Below are positions 46,457 through 56,255 of a stretch of 64,000 nt of DNA, in pieces. The stretch comes from Burkholderiales bacterium PBB6 (GTDB taxonomy: Bacteria; Pseudomonadota; Gammaproteobacteria; Burkholderiales; Burkholderiaceae_C), in the NCBI GenBank assembly GCA_002255925.1, contig NKIH01000001.1, forward strand, positions 992,001-1,056,000. Direction: 5' to 3'. The translations under genes were made by a program, and so were the position numbers. Each line of letters opens with the position of its first letter. Position 1 is the first letter of the stretch. The notes under the pieces are model-generated. The model was not told the DNA's origin, made no database searches, and saw only the letters and a program-made list of their open reading frames with translations.

Positions 46457-47320
46457 ATGAGCGTTCATTCCGCCTCCACGCCAGCTGTCGCCACCCGCGC
46501 CAGCGTGAGCTTGCCCCGACTCCGTGACATGGTTGCGCGCGGCGAGAAGGTCACCATGCTGACCGCCTATGACGCCACGTTCGCGAGGATCATCGACGAC
46601 GCCGGGGTGGACGTGCTGCTGGTCGGCGACTCTCTCGGCAATGTGATCCAGGGCGAGACCAGCACGTTGCCGGTCACGCTGGAGCACATGGCGTATCACA
46701 CCCAGTGCGTTCGGCAAGGCCGCCGCAGCGCCTGGCTGGTGGCCGACATGCCGTTTGGCTCGTATGAAGCCAGCCCGCAGCAGGCACTGGCATCTGCCGT
46801 CGCCCTGATGCGCGCAGGTGCCCAGATGGTCAAGCTCGAAGGTGCCGGCCCGATGGTCGAGACCGTGCGCTTCCTGGTCGAGCGCGGCATTCCCGTGTGT
46901 GCCCATATCGGCCTGACGCCCCAGCGCGTGCACGCCCTCGGCGGCTTCCGCGTGCAGGGCCGTGACGATGCGGCCGCGGCCATCCTGAAGGCCGAGGCCG
47001 CAGCGCTGGCCGAGGCCGGCGCCGACATGATCGTGCTGGAGCTGGTGCCGTCGGCGTTGGCCCGTGACATCACGCTGGCGCATCCGCGCATGATCACCAT
47101 CGGCATCGGTGCTGGCGCTGGTACCGCCGGCCAGGTGCTGGTGATGCATGACCTGCTGGGCATCACCTCGGGCAAGCGCCCGCGCTTCGTGCGTGACTTC
47201 ACCCGCGTGCCCGGCACCGAGGCCGATGCGCCGGGTCTGTCGATTGCCCAGGCGATGCAGGCCTTTGTTGCCGCCGTCAAGGACGGCAGCTTCCCGGACG
47301 AGACCCAGCACGGCTACTGA
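46457..47320 (+). CDS. panB: 3-methyl-2-oxobutanoate hydroxymethyltransferase
   Basis: The 287-residue protein has [33 protein letters not shown] with metal-binding Asp, [12 protein letters not shown] and [20 protein letters not shown], all PanB signatures. It is the first step of pantothenate synthesis. The first 15 residues are a low-complexity extension. A 183-base gap precedes it with a perfect inverted repeat (GTGCTGC at 46408 and GCAGCAC at 46418) but no clear promoter. It heads the pan/bio cluster. Confidence 0.95.
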   Translation: MSVHSASTPAVATRASVSLPRLRDMVARGEKVTMLTAYDATFARIIDDAGVDVLLVGDSLGNVIQGETSTLPVTLEHMAYHTQCVRQGRRSAWLVADMPFGSYEASPQQALASAVALMRAGAQMVKLEGAGPMVETVRFLVERGIPVCAHIGLTPQRVHALGGFRVQGRDDAAAAILKAEAAALAEAGADMIVLELVPSALARDITLAHPRMITIGIGAGAGTAGQVLVMHDLLGITSGKRPRFVRDFTRVPGTEADAPGLSIAQAMQAFVAAVKDGSFPDETQHGY

Positions 47321-47398
47321 AACCGTGCGTTGATCGGCCCGGCGCCAGCCCCGCGGACGGGCGGCGTGGACCATCTACCCAATTGCAGGAGAGCGCCC

Positions 47399-48238
47399 AT
47401 GCGCGTCATTCACACCCTGGCCGAGCTGCGTGAAGCGCTCGCGGGCCAGCCCAACACGGCCTTCGTTCCCACGATGGGCAACCTGCACGAGGGGCACCTC
47501 TCGCTGGTGCGCGAAGCCGCGCGCCTGGGCGGGCCAGTGGTGGTCAGCATCTTCGTGAACCGTCTGCAGTTCCTGCCGCATGAGGATTTTGACCAGTACC
47601 CCCGCACGCTGGCCCGCGACTGCGAGCTGCTGGCCCCGGCCGGCTGCGACATCGTGTTTGCGCCGTCCGAGGCTGAGCTCTATCCCGTCAAGCAGACCTA
47701 CAAGGTGACGCCGCCGGCCGGCCTGGCCGATTTGCTGGAAGGCGAGTTCCGCCCCGGCTTCTTCACGGGCGTGTGCACCGTGGTGATGAAGCTGTTTCAG
47801 TGCGTGCAGCCGGCGGTGGCCGTGTTCGGGCAGAAGGATTACCAGCAGCTCAAGGTCATCAAGGGCATGGCCGAGCAATTCGCGATGCCGGTGCAGGTGA
47901 TCGGCGCGCCGACGGTGCGGGCCGATGACGGCCTGGCCCTGTCGTCGCGCAATGGCTACCTGGGCACGGATGAGCGCCTGGAAGCCGTGGCGCTGTCGAA
48001 GGCACTGCAGCACCTGGCCGATGCCGCGCGTGACCCCAAGCAAACCCTGGCCGGCATGGAAGCCGCTGCCGCGGAAGAGCTGCGCCAGCGCGGCTGGGCG
48101 CCTGATTACCTGACGCTGCGTCGTCGCACCGACCTGCTGCCACCCACCGACGCCGAGCGTGCCGCCGGCGAGCCCCTCGTGGCGCTGGGTGCAGCCCGAC
48201 TGGGCGCCACGCGCCTGATCGACAACCTCGAACTTTGA
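47399..48238 (+). CDS. panC: pantothenate synthetase
   Basis: The 279-residue protein has the class I HIGH-like motif [13 protein letters not shown] (about residues 26-38), FGQKDYQQL (143-ish) and [10 protein letters not shown]. It joins pantoate and beta-alanine using ATP. GCAGGAGAG before ATG 47399 is a good ribosome binding site. It lies between panB and bioB. Confidence 0.95.
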   Translation: MRVIHTLAELREALAGQPNTAFVPTMGNLHEGHLSLVREAARLGGPVVVSIFVNRLQFLPHEDFDQYPRTLARDCELLAPAGCDIVFAPSEAELYPVKQTYKVTPPAGLADLLEGEFRPGFFTGVCTVVMKLFQCVQPAVAVFGQKDYQQLKVIKGMAEQFAMPVQVIGAPTVRADDGLALSSRNGYLGTDERLEAVALSKALQHLADAARDPKQTLAGMEAAAAEELRQRGWAPDYLTLRRRTDLLPPTDAERAAGEPLVALGAARLGATRLIDNLEL

Positions 48239-48254
48239 ACGCCGGAGAACTGCC

Positions 48255-49280
48255 ATGAGCATGCAAGACAACACCGCAGTGGCCGCACAGCCCATCCAGA
48301 TCCACAAGCCGCGCGCGGCCCAGTCGGCGCCTGCTGAGCGTTGGTCTGTCGCTGACATCGAAGCCTTGTTCGACCTGCCGTTCCCGGAGCTGATGCACCG
48401 TGCGCAGACCGTGCACCGCGAGCATTTCAATCCGACCGAGGTCGAGCTGGCCACGCTGCTGTCGATCAAGACCGGCGGCTGCCCGGAAGATTGCGGCTAC
48501 TGCCCGCAGTCGGTGCACTACGACACCGGCGTCGACGCCACGAAGATGATGGAAGTGGACGCCGTGCGTGAAGCCGCGCTGGCCGCCAAGGGCGCCGGTG
48601 CCACCCGCTTCTGCATGGGCGCCGCCTGGCGTGCGCCGAAGGACCGCGATGTGGAGAAGGTGGCCGAGCTGATCCGCGAGGTGAAGTCGCTGGGCCTGGA
48701 GGCCTGCTGCACGCTGGGCATGCTGAACGAAAACCAGGCCAAGGAGCTCAAGGACGCCGGCCTGGACTACTACAACCACAACCTCGACACCGCACCTGAA
48801 ACCTACGGCCGCATCATCTCGACCCGCGATTACCAGGACCGCCTCGACACGCTGGACAACGTGCGCAAGGCCGGCATGTCGGTGTGCTGTGGCGGCATCG
48901 TCGGCATGGGCGAAAGCCGCCGCGAGCGCGCCGGCTTGGTCGCCCAGATCGCCAACCTCGAGCCGTATCCGGAATCGGTGCCGATCAATGAGCTGGTGCA
49001 GGTGGAAGGCACGCCGCTGGCGGGCACCGACAAGCTGGACCCGTTCGAGTTCGTGCGCACCATCGCCGTGGCCCGCATCACCATGCCGAAGGCGCGCGTT
49101 CGCCTGTCGGCCGGTCGCCAGCAGATGGGGGAAGCCATCCAGGCCCTGTGTTTCCTGGCGGGTGCCAACTCGATCTTCTACGGCGACAAGCTGCTGACCA
49201 CCGGCAACCCTGAAGTCGACCGTGACCGCGAGTTGCTGGAGCGCCTGGGCCTGCACGCCCGCCACAGCCACGCCGCCTGA
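48255..49280 (+). CDS. bioB: biotin synthase
   Basis: The 341-residue radical SAM protein has the CxxxCxxC cluster in [13 protein letters not shown], and the second iron-sulfur site residues in RFCMGAAWR and CCTLGML with the later RLSAGRQ arginine. It inserts sulfur into dethiobiotin. The ribosome binding site GGAGAAC lies before ATG 48255. It is placed between panC and panD, breaking up the pantothenate genes. Confidence 0.96.
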   Translation: MSMQDNTAVAAQPIQIHKPRAAQSAPAERWSVADIEALFDLPFPELMHRAQTVHREHFNPTEVELATLLSIKTGGCPEDCGYCPQSVHYDTGVDATKMMEVDAVREAALAAKGAGATRFCMGAAWRAPKDRDVEKVAELIREVKSLGLEACCTLGMLNENQAKELKDAGLDYYNHNLDTAPETYGRIISTRDYQDRLDTLDNVRKAGMSVCCGGIVGMGESRRERAGLVAQIANLEPYPESVPINELVQVEGTPLAGTDKLDPFEFVRTIAVARITMPKARVRLSAGRQQMGEAIQALCFLAGANSIFYGDKLLTTGNPEVDRDRELLERLGLHARHSHAA

Positions 49281-49332
49281 TCAACGCGCATTTGCCTGCC
49301 TTGCCGATCCGTTTCCTGAAGTTGTCTGAGTC

Positions 49333-49743
49333 ATGTTCCGTACCCTGCTGAAGTCCAAGATCCACCGCGCCACCGTCACGCATTGCGAACTGCATTACGA
49401 AGGCTCGTGCGGCATTGATGAAGACCTGCTCGACGCCGCCAACCTGCGGCCCAATGAGCAGATCCACATCTGGAACGTGAACAACGGCGAACGCTTCATC
49501 ACCTACGCCATCAAGGCGCCGCGCGGCAGCGGCATCATCTCGCTCAATGGCTCGGCTGCCCGTCGGGCCAGCGTGGGTGATCTCGTCATCATTGCGGCGT
49601 TTGGCCTGGTGCACGAGGACAAGCTCGACGACTGCGTGCCGCAGCTGGTGTTCCCGGACGCGGCCAACCGCATCACGGAAGTGCGCCACGCGCCGGCCGG
49701 CCCGCAGGCGGGTGACCCGGACATCCTGCCGCTGTCGGTTTGA
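49333..49743 (+). CDS. panD: aspartate 1-decarboxylase proenzyme
   Basis: The 136-residue protein has the self-cleavage site Gly24-Ser25 in YEGSCGID, which yields the pyruvoyl group, and [27 protein letters not shown]. It makes beta-alanine for PanC. It is 10-15 residues longer at the C-terminus than E. coli PanD ([19 protein letters not shown]). Confidence 0.95.
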   Translation: MFRTLLKSKIHRATVTHCELHYEGSCGIDEDLLDAANLRPNEQIHIWNVNNGERFITYAIKAPRGSGIISLNGSAARRASVGDLVIIAAFGLVHEDKLDDCVPQLVFPDAANRITEVRHAPAGPQAGDPDILPLSV

Positions 49744-49754
49744 GTGGCTCAACC

Positions 49755-51128
49755 ATGAGCAGCAACGCCGACTGGCGCCGCCGCAGCCTGGCGGCGGTGT
49801 GGCACCCGTGTACCCAGATGAAGCTGCATGCGCCCGAAGGCGCCGACGTGCCGCTGATTCCGGTGACCCGAGCCGAGGGTGTCTGGCTGCATGACGCCGA
49901 AGGTGGCCGCTACCTGGACGCCATCAGCTCCTGGTGGGTCAACCTGTTCGGCCACAACCACCCGGCCATCCGCGCCGCGTTGACCGACCAGCTGCAGCGC
50001 CTTGACCACGTCATGCTGGCCGGCTTCACCCATGCGCCGGTGGTGGAGTTGTCTGAGCGGCTGGCCGCGCTCACCGGCCTGGGCCATGCCTTTTATGGCA
50101 GCGATGGCGCGTCTGCCACCGAGATCGCGCTGAAGATGAGCGCGCACCATTGGCGCAATGCCGGGCAGCCCGCCAAGAACGGTTTTGTCAGCGTGGCCGG
50201 GGGTTATCACGGTGAAACCGTGGGCGCGTTGGCCGTGACCGACATCGCCCTGTTCCGCGAGGCCTACGCGCCGCTGGTGCGCCTGGCCCACACCGTGCCC
50301 AGCCCGGATGCCCGTGCCGCAACGGGCGATCAAACCGCAGCGGATGTGGCCCACCTGGCGGCTGATGCGGCGGAGCGCTGGTTGGCTGAGCACCACGCCA
50401 CCACCGCGGCCATCATCGTGGAGCCGCTGGTGCAGTGCGCCTCAGGCATGGCCATGCACCACCCGGTCTACCTGCAGCGGTTGCGTGCGGCCTGCAGCCA
50501 GTGGCAGGTGCACCTGGTGCTGGATGAAATCGCCGTGGGCTTCGGCCGCACCGGCAGCCTGTTTGCGCACCAGCAGGCTGGCATCCAGCCCGACTTCTTG
50601 TGCCTCTCGAAGGGCCTGACCGGCGGCACATTGCCCCTGAGCGTGGTGCTGTGCACCGACGTTGTGTACGGCGCTTTCTACGACGACGAAGTGGCACGTG
50701 GCTTTCTGCATTCGCACAGCTACACCGGCAACCCGCTGGCGTGCCGGGCGGCACTTGCCACGCTTGACTTGTTTGATGAGACCAACGCGCTGGTGGCGAA
50801 TCAGGCCAGCGCCGCGCAGCTGGCTGCGCTGTTCGAGCCCTTGAGCGCCCATGCGCGGGTGCGCCATGCGCGGCAGCAGGGCATGATCTTCGCGTGGGAC
50901 GTGGCCAGCAGCCTGCCTGATTTCGCCCGGCGTTACAGCCGTGCCGCGCTGGCCCGGGGCCTGGTGCTGCGGCCCATCGGCCACACGCTGTATGCCATGC
51001 CGCCCTACGTGATGAACGAGGCCGAGATGGCCCACCTGGCCACCGGCGCGCTGGCCGCGCTGAACGACACCCTGGCGCAAGAGCAGGGCGGTGACGCCGT
51101 GACCCAAGGGGTGATGGATGCCGTCTGA
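49755..51128 (+). CDS. bioA: adenosylmethionine-8-amino-7-oxononanoate aminotransferase
   Basis: The 457-residue class III aminotransferase has WHPCTQMK and SSWWVNLFGHNHP near the start, YGSDGASATEIALKMS, the VLDEIAVGFGRTG cofactor-binding segment, and the PLP lysine in LSKGLTGG. It makes 7,8-diaminononanoate. ATG 49755 is chosen over a TTG at 49740 overlapping the panD stop. It overlaps bioD by eleven bases. Confidence 0.94.
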   Translation: MSSNADWRRRSLAAVWHPCTQMKLHAPEGADVPLIPVTRAEGVWLHDAEGGRYLDAISSWWVNLFGHNHPAIRAALTDQLQRLDHVMLAGFTHAPVVELSERLAALTGLGHAFYGSDGASATEIALKMSAHHWRNAGQPAKNGFVSVAGGYHGETVGALAVTDIALFREAYAPLVRLAHTVPSPDARAATGDQTAADVAHLAADAAERWLAEHHATTAAIIVEPLVQCASGMAMHHPVYLQRLRAACSQWQVHLVLDEIAVGFGRTGSLFAHQQAGIQPDFLCLSKGLTGGTLPLSVVLCTDVVYGAFYDDEVARGFLHSHSYTGNPLACRAALATLDLFDETNALVANQASAAQLAALFEPLSAHARVRHARQQGMIFAWDVASSLPDFARRYSRAALARGLVLRPIGHTLYAMPPYVMNEAEMAHLATGALAALNDTLAQEQGGDAVTQGVMDAV

Positions 51129-51804
51129 ACGTACGCCCCGATGGTTCGTGACCGGCACTGACACCGGTGTGGGCAAGACCTTCATCAGCGCCGCCTTGCT
51201 GCATGCGCTGGCTACCCGCCATGCCCGCGTGGTGGGCATGAAGCCGGTCGCGGCCGGCCTGGTGTTGCACGACGGCTGCATGGTGAGCGAGGACGTGCTG
51301 CAACTGCGCGCCGCCTCCACCGTGCAGGTGCCCGCCGAGCTGGACAACCCCGTGGCTTTGCCGGATCCGTTGTCGCCACATCTGGCAGCACGGCGCGCCC
51401 AGCGCCCGGTGCAGGTGGCCGAGCTGGTGAGTGCCTTCGAGGCGCTCTGCACGCATGCCGACGCCGTGCTGGTGGAAGGCGCTGGCGGCTGGCGCGTGCC
51501 GCTCAACGACAGTGAAACGCTGGCCGACCTGGCGCGCGCCCTGCAGGCGCCCGTGGTGATGGTGGTGGGCATGCGCCTGGGCTGCCTCAACCACGCGCTG
51601 CTGACCGCCGAAGCGGTGCGGGCCGATGGCTTGACGCTGGCCGGCTGGGTGGCGAATGTGATCGACCCCGACATGGCCTGCCTCGACGAGAACATCCAGA
51701 CCCTGCAAGCCCGGCTGGGCGCGCCCTTGCTGGGCGTGGTGCCGTGGCAGCCCCAACCTGACGCTGCCACCATCCAACTGGCCCTGCCAGAGGTGGCGCC
51801 GTGA
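51118..51804 (+). CDS. bioD: dethiobiotin synthetase
   Basis: The 228-residue protein has the P-loop-like FVTGTDTGVGKTFISAAL, GMKPVAAG, and VEGAGGWRVPL. It carboxylates diaminononanoate to dethiobiotin with ATP and CO2. It is nested between bioA (11-base overlap) and bioF (4-base overlap, GTGA), so translation is tightly coupled. Confidence 0.94.
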   Translation: MPSERTPRWFVTGTDTGVGKTFISAALLHALATRHARVVGMKPVAAGLVLHDGCMVSEDVLQLRAASTVQVPAELDNPVALPDPLSPHLAARRAQRPVQVAELVSAFEALCTHADAVLVEGAGGWRVPLNDSETLADLARALQAPVVMVVGMRLGCLNHALLTAEAVRADGLTLAGWVANVIDPDMACLDENIQTLQARLGAPLLGVVPWQPQPDAATIQLALPEVAP

Positions 51805-53018
51805 GCTGGCTGCATGAGTTTGAAGAGCGCCTGAGCGCGCTCGACACACAGCAACTGCGCCGGCGTCGGCGCGCTGTGCAGCCTCAGCACGGCGCCCACC
51901 TGCTGGTGGACGGCACGCCGATGCTGGCGTTCTGCAGCAACGATTACCTCGGTCTGGCCCAAGACGCTGCCTTGCGCGCGGCCGTGCATGCGGCGGTGGA
52001 TGCCTACGGCGTGGGCGCTGGGGCATCGCCGATGGTCAGCGGGCACAGCGTGGCGAATGCGGCGCTGGAGCTTGAACTCGCTGAAGCCGTGCAACTGCCC
52101 CGTGCGCTGTATTTCTACGCCGGCTTCGCCACCAATGCCAGCATCGTGCCGGCCCTGGTGGGCGAGGGCGATGCGCTGTTTTCCGATGCCCTGAACCATG
52201 CCTGTCTGATCGATGGCGCGCGCCTGTCACGCGCCACCATCCACCGCTACGCGCATGCAGACTTGAATGATCTTGCGAACAAGCTGGCCGCCAGCACGGC
52301 GCGCCGCAAGCTGGTCATCAGCGATGCGGTGTTCAGCATGGACGGCAATGTGGCCGATATTCGCGGCCTGCTGGCGCTGTGCGAGGCGCACGACGCGCTG
52401 CTGCTGCTCGACGACGCCCACGGTTTTGGCGTGCTCGGCCCGCAGGGTCGGGGCGCACTGGCGGCTGCCGGCTTGACCGGGCCGCAGGCATCGAAGCGTG
52501 TGCTCTACATGGCCACGCTGGGCAAGGCGCTGGGCGTGGCTGGTGCCTTCGTGGCCGGGCCCGACACGCTGGTGGAATGGCTGCTGCAGAAGACCCGCAG
52601 CTACACCTACGCCACGGCCGCGCCGGCTTTGCTGGCCGAGGCGGTTCGGGCTGGCTTGCGTGAGTGCCTGGGGGAGGGCGGCGATGGCCGTCGCGCCCAC
52701 CTGGATGCGTTGATCACCGTGCTGCGTGCGGGCTTGATGCCGGGCGCACATCCGGCCATCGACGCGGCGGGATGGACGCTGATGCCTTCGGCCACGCCGA
52801 TCCAGCCGCTGGTGGTGGGCAGCAATGCCGACGCACTGGGCGTGATGGCGGCCCTGCAGGCGCGTGGCATCTGGGTGCCGGCCATCCGCCCGCCCACGGT
52901 GCCTGCGGGCACGGCGCGGTTGCGCATTGCGCTCAGCGCCGCGCACACCCTGGACGATGTGTCGGCGCTGCTGCAGGCGTTGTACGACGCGGCGCTGGCG
53001 CAGCACTCAGCTGGCTGA
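51801..53018 (+). CDS. bioF: 8-amino-7-oxononanoate synthase
   Basis: The 405-residue alpha-oxoamine synthase has LAFCSNDYLGLA, GAGASPMVSGHS, LLLDDAHGFGVLG with the PLP aspartate-histidine pair, and the PLP lysine in MATLGKALG. It joins pimeloyl thioester and alanine. The start is GTG 51801. The pimeloyl-ACP genes bioC/bioH are not in this window. Confidence 0.94.
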   Translation: MSWLHEFEERLSALDTQQLRRRRRAVQPQHGAHLLVDGTPMLAFCSNDYLGLAQDAALRAAVHAAVDAYGVGAGASPMVSGHSVANAALELELAEAVQLPRALYFYAGFATNASIVPALVGEGDALFSDALNHACLIDGARLSRATIHRYAHADLNDLANKLAASTARRKLVISDAVFSMDGNVADIRGLLALCEAHDALLLLDDAHGFGVLGPQGRGALAAAGLTGPQASKRVLYMATLGKALGVAGAFVAGPDTLVEWLLQKTRSYTYATAAPALLAEAVRAGLRECLGEGGDGRRAHLDALITVLRAGLMPGAHPAIDAAGWTLMPSATPIQPLVVGSNADALGVMAALQARGIWVPAIRPPTVPAGTARLRIALSAAHTLDDVSALLQALYDAALAQHSAG

Positions 53019-53021
53019 ACA

Positions 53022-53041
53022 GCCGCTTGAGCGGCGGTTTG
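53022..53041 (+). terminator. weak hairpin between convergent bioF and desaturase genes
   Basis: GCCGC (53022-53026) and GCGGC (53031-53035) flank a TTGA tetraloop, followed by GGTTTGAA. The stem is short and the T-run is poor. Confidence 0.3.
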
Positions 53042-53054
53042 AATGACTGCCTGA

Positions 53055-54155
53055 TCAGCGCGCCCCGGCGCCCATGCCGGCCAGGCCTTGTTCAGTCGGC
53101 TGGCTCGGGAAGCTGTGCCGCAGGATGCGCCACACCACCTGGCCAAACTGGCGCGGCAGCGAGCCGGTGTTGTAGGCCACGCCATAGCGGCGGCAGATGT
53201 CGCGCACGGTGACGGCCATGTCGGCGTAGCGGTTCGCCGGCACGTCCGGGAACAGGTGGTGCTCGATCTGGTGGCTCAAGTTGCCTGACAAGACGTTCAG
53301 CAGCTTGCCGCCCGCGATGTTCGACGAGCCCAGGATCTGCCGGTAGTACCAGTGCGCGCGGGTTTCGTTGCGCACGCTGTGCTTCGGGAAGGTGTGCGCG
53401 TTGGTCGTGAAGTGGCCGCAGAAGATGATGGTGTAGGTCCACAGGTTGCGCAGGCCATTCGCCACCAGATTGCCGGCCGCCACCGCCAGGAAACCCGGGC
53501 CGGCCAGCGCGGGCCACACGAGGTAATCCTTGATCAGCTGGCGGCGCATCTTGCGCAGCACCGGCACGGCTTCCTGCTTGATCATGTCGCGGTGGCGCTG
53601 GCTCTTGAACCAGCGGCCCAGGCGGATGTCCTGGATGGCCACGCCCCACTGGAAGTACAGCGCGAAGATCACGGCATACAGCGGCTGGAACAGCGCGGCG
53701 GGTGTCCATTTCTGCTCGGGGAACAGGCGCAGCACGCCATAGCCGATGTCGTCGTCCATGCCGTGCACATTGGTGTACGTGTGGTGCCGGAAGTTGTGGG
53801 TCTTGCGCCAGTTGGCGCTGGTGCCGGCGATGTCCCACTCGAACACGGCGCCGCGCAGGTGCGGATCACCCATCCAGTCGTACTGGCCGTGAATGACGTT
53901 GTGGCCCAGTTCCATGTTGTCGAGGATCTTCGAGATGCCGAGCGTCAGGGCACCAACGCCCCAGAACGACCAGAACCACGCGCCGGGCAGGAAGGCACCG
54001 ATCAGCAGCAGGGCACGGCCCAGCAGTTCACTCCAGCGCACGGCGGCCTGGATGCGGCGGATGTAGCGGGCGTCCTGGGCGCCCAGGCTCGCCACGGTGC
54101 GCTCGCGCAGGGCTTCGATTTCGGCGCCGAAGCGCTGCAGGTGGTCGTCGTTCAT
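53055..54155 (-). CDS. membrane fatty-acid (acyl) desaturase
   Basis: The 366-residue protein has three histidine boxes of the membrane desaturase family: HNVIHG, then HNFRHHTYTNVH, then HQIEHH near the C-terminus. These bind the diiron centre. Hydrophobic helices lie near residues 45-75 and 150-240. The acyl chain position is uncertain; a delta-9 acyl-CoA or phospholipid desaturase like DesB of Pseudomonas is the closest known case, because the reductase and the TetR repressor are encoded alongside. It is the second gene of a minus-strand operon. Confidence 0.88.
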   Translation of the reverse strand: MNDDHLQRFGAEIEALRERTVASLGAQDARYIRRIQAAVRWSELLGRALLLIGAFLPGAWFWSFWGVGALTLGISKILDNMELGHNVIHGQYDWMGDPHLRGAVFEWDIAGTSANWRKTHNFRHHTYTNVHGMDDDIGYGVLRLFPEQKWTPAALFQPLYAVIFALYFQWGVAIQDIRLGRWFKSQRHRDMIKQEAVPVLRKMRRQLIKDYLVWPALAGPGFLAVAAGNLVANGLRNLWTYTIIFCGHFTTNAHTFPKHSVRNETRAHWYYRQILGSSNIAGGKLLNVLSGNLSHQIEHHLFPDVPANRYADMAVTVRDICRRYGVAYNTGSLPRQFGQVVWRILRHSFPSQPTEQGLAGMGAGAR

Positions 54156-54167
54156 GCGAGGGGCAGG

Positions 54168-55334
54168 TCAGAGGTCAAGCGAAAGATCGGTGCAGGCGTG
54201 GCTCACGCACAGGCGCAGCGGCACGCCGGGCTCGGCGTCGCGCTCGCCGGTGTCACTGGCCAGCGTGGTGCCAGACACCCGCGTGCAGATGCAGGTGCGG
54301 CAGATGCCCATGCGGCAACCGGAAGGCGGCGTGATGCCTTGGGCTTCCAGGGCAGGCAGCAGCGCCTCACCGGGCGAGATGCTGAGCGTGCGGCCGCTGC
54401 GCAGCAGCTGCACCTGCACGGGCGGTGCGTCGGCGGCCGGGGCATCGGCCAGCACTTGCGGCGTGAAGGCTTCGGCGTGGAAGCTGCGGGCCAGCGGCTG
54501 CAGCAGGGTGCGGGCGGTGGTCACGAAGCCGGCTGGGCCGCAGGCCAACACGGTGGTGTTCGACCAGTTGGCCGGGGCCTGGCCGGTTTCGTCGGACTGT
54601 TCGTGCAAGGCTGGCAGCAGCTTGGGCAACAGCTCGGCGCTGAGCCGCCCATGCGGCGCTGGCTGGCCGGCTTGAACATCTGCGCGCACCGGGCCGGTCA
54701 GCACCACCTGCACACGCAGGCGAGGGTGCTGGGCGGCCAGGGCGCGCAGGTCGTCCACGCGCATCAGCTGCTCGGTGCTGCGGGCCCACACGATCACGTC
54801 GAGCGCCACGGGCATGCCTTGGGCTGCCAAGGCGCGCGCCATGCCGACGAAGGGCGTGATGCCGCTGCCGGCGGCCAGAAACACCAGCCTGTCACCGGGC
54901 GCCCAGGCGGTCGTGGCGGGCAGCACCATGTCGCCAAACGCGGGTGACACGCGCAGCACGTCGCCAACGCGGGCGGGCTCGCACAGGTGGGTAGACATCA
55001 GTCCACCCTGCACCGGCTGCACCGTGATCTCCAGCCGGCGGTCCGCGCGCGGCAGGCCGGTCAGGCTGTAGCTGCGGGTGATGAGGCGGCCGTTGATTTC
55101 CGCGCCGACATTCACGTGCTGCCCAGGCAGGAAGGTGCCCACATGCCGGTTGGCCTGCAGCGTCAGGGTGATGGCGCCACCGCCGGCGGGCCGACGGTCC
55201 ACCACGCGGGCCACCGGTTCAGCCCAGCGCCAGAGCGGGTTGATCAATCCGGCCCAGTAGTCGAACACGGCCGGGTCCACCACGGCATTCGCCAGGCGGT
55301 GGAACAGCGGGGCCGGTAAGGCGGTGGCCTCCAT
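54168..55334 (-). CDS. ferredoxin reductase with C-terminal [2Fe-2S] domain
   Basis: The 388-residue protein has an FAD domain (ITRSYSLTG), an NAD-binding region (LVFLAAGSGITPFVGMARALAAQG and VLACGPAGF), and a plant-type ferredoxin domain with SGCRMGICRTCICTR plus a final cysteine in RLCVSHA. It should deliver electrons from NAD(P)H to the adjacent desaturase. I use ATG 55334; a TTG nine codons upstream is possible. The pair resembles the DesC/DesB arrangement of Pseudomonas. Confidence 0.88.
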   Translation of the reverse strand: MEATALPAPLFHRLANAVVDPAVFDYWAGLINPLWRWAEPVARVVDRRPAGGGAITLTLQANRHVGTFLPGQHVNVGAEINGRLITRSYSLTGLPRADRRLEITVQPVQGGLMSTHLCEPARVGDVLRVSPAFGDMVLPATTAWAPGDRLVFLAAGSGITPFVGMARALAAQGMPVALDVIVWARSTEQLMRVDDLRALAAQHPRLRVQVVLTGPVRADVQAGQPAPHGRLSAELLPKLLPALHEQSDETGQAPANWSNTTVLACGPAGFVTTARTLLQPLARSFHAEAFTPQVLADAPAADAPPVQVQLLRSGRTLSISPGEALLPALEAQGITPPSGCRMGICRTCICTRVSGTTLASDTGERDAEPGVPLRLCVSHACTDLSLDL

Positions 55335-55406
55335 CGGCAATCGGGACAGGGACGAAGACAAACGGGCACTCCGGCAAACAGCTTCGGTGCGATTTTACGT
55401 GTGTCA

Positions 55407-55430
55407 ATACAAATGTCTAGACACTTGTAT
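55407..55430. promoter_or_regulatory. 24-base near-perfect palindrome, putative TetR operator
   Basis: The left arm ATACAAATGTCT and right arm AGACACTTGTAT match as an inverted repeat with one mismatch, centred on a perfect TGTCTAGACA. It lies midway between the reductase start and the TetR start, in AT-rich sequence containing TATATT and TTGACA-like boxes on both strands. A dimeric TetR repressor from the adjacent gene is the likely ligand. Confidence 0.65.
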
Positions 55431-55450
55431 ATTAATTAGAGGAAGCTATC

Positions 55451-56176
55451 ATGGCTTTCCTGATGCAGATCATGACCACGGCCCTGCCCACACCCTCTCC
55501 CGTTGAGACGCTCGCCGAGACGCCTGCGTCGGCGTCGCTGTCGACCGCCGTCTCCGGGCCGGGTCGCAAGGCGCACATCTCGCGCGAGGACATCATCCGG
55601 GCGGCGCTGACGCTGCTTGGGCCGCACCGCAGCGTGTCGTCGCTCAGCCTGCGCGAGATCGCCCGCGAGGCCGGCATCGCCCCCAACAGCTTTTACCGCC
55701 AGTTTCGCGACGTCGACGAACTGGCGGTGGCCTTGATCGAGCTGGCGGGTGAATCGCTGCGCCGCATCATTGGCCAGGCGCGCCTGCGCGCGGTGTCGGG
55801 CCGCAGCGTGGTGCGCGGCTCGGTCGAGGCCTTCATGGATCAGCTGCAGTCGGACGACAAGTTCCTGCACATCCTGCTGCGCGAGGGCTCGGTGGGCTCG
55901 GATGCCTTCAAGCAGGCGGTTGATCGGCAGCTGAACTTTTTCGAGGAAGAGTTGCAGGGCGACTTGATCCGCGTGGCCCAGATGCGCGGCACCGGCCTGC
56001 ATGAGCCCGGGCTCACGGCCAAGGCCATCACCCGGCTGGTGTTCGCGATGGGCACCTCGGCGATGGACATGCCGCGTGATCAACTGCCGGCGCTGACCGA
56101 GCAGCTGGTGATCATGGTCCGCATGATCATGACCGGCACCCAGGCGATGGCCGAGCACCCCGACCTGCCGCGTTGA
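55451..56176 (+). CDS. TetR-family regulator, FabR/DesT type
   Basis: The 241-residue protein has a helix-turn-helix with [48 protein letters not shown], very close in form to FabR and DesT, which sense the unsaturated to saturated acyl-CoA ratio. A roughly 35-residue Ala/Ser/Pro extension precedes it. It is divergent from the desaturase/reductase pair with a palindromic site between, so repression of both is the expected role. ATG 55451 is used; later internal starts would remove part of the extension. Confidence 0.87.
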   Translation: MAFLMQIMTTALPTPSPVETLAETPASASLSTAVSGPGRKAHISREDIIRAALTLLGPHRSVSSLSLREIAREAGIAPNSFYRQFRDVDELAVALIELAGESLRRIIGQARLRAVSGRSVVRGSVEAFMDQLQSDDKFLHILLREGSVGSDAFKQAVDRQLNFFEEELQGDLIRVAQMRGTGLHEPGLTAKAITRLVFAMGTSAMDMPRDQLPALTEQLVIMVRMIMTGTQAMAEHPDLPR

Positions 56177-56255
56177 ACTTTGCAAACCGGGGCCTCGCGG
56201 CTCGGCCGGGTTTTGCGCACAATGGCTGGCAACGCCGCACAACCAGGAGCCAGCC

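Noticed and set aside
53352-54947. A 531-codon plus-strand frame opposite the desaturase and reductase
   Set aside because: Both minus-strand genes have diagnostic residues (histidine boxes, iron-sulfur cysteines); the plus-strand frame has no recognisable domain and spans two genes.
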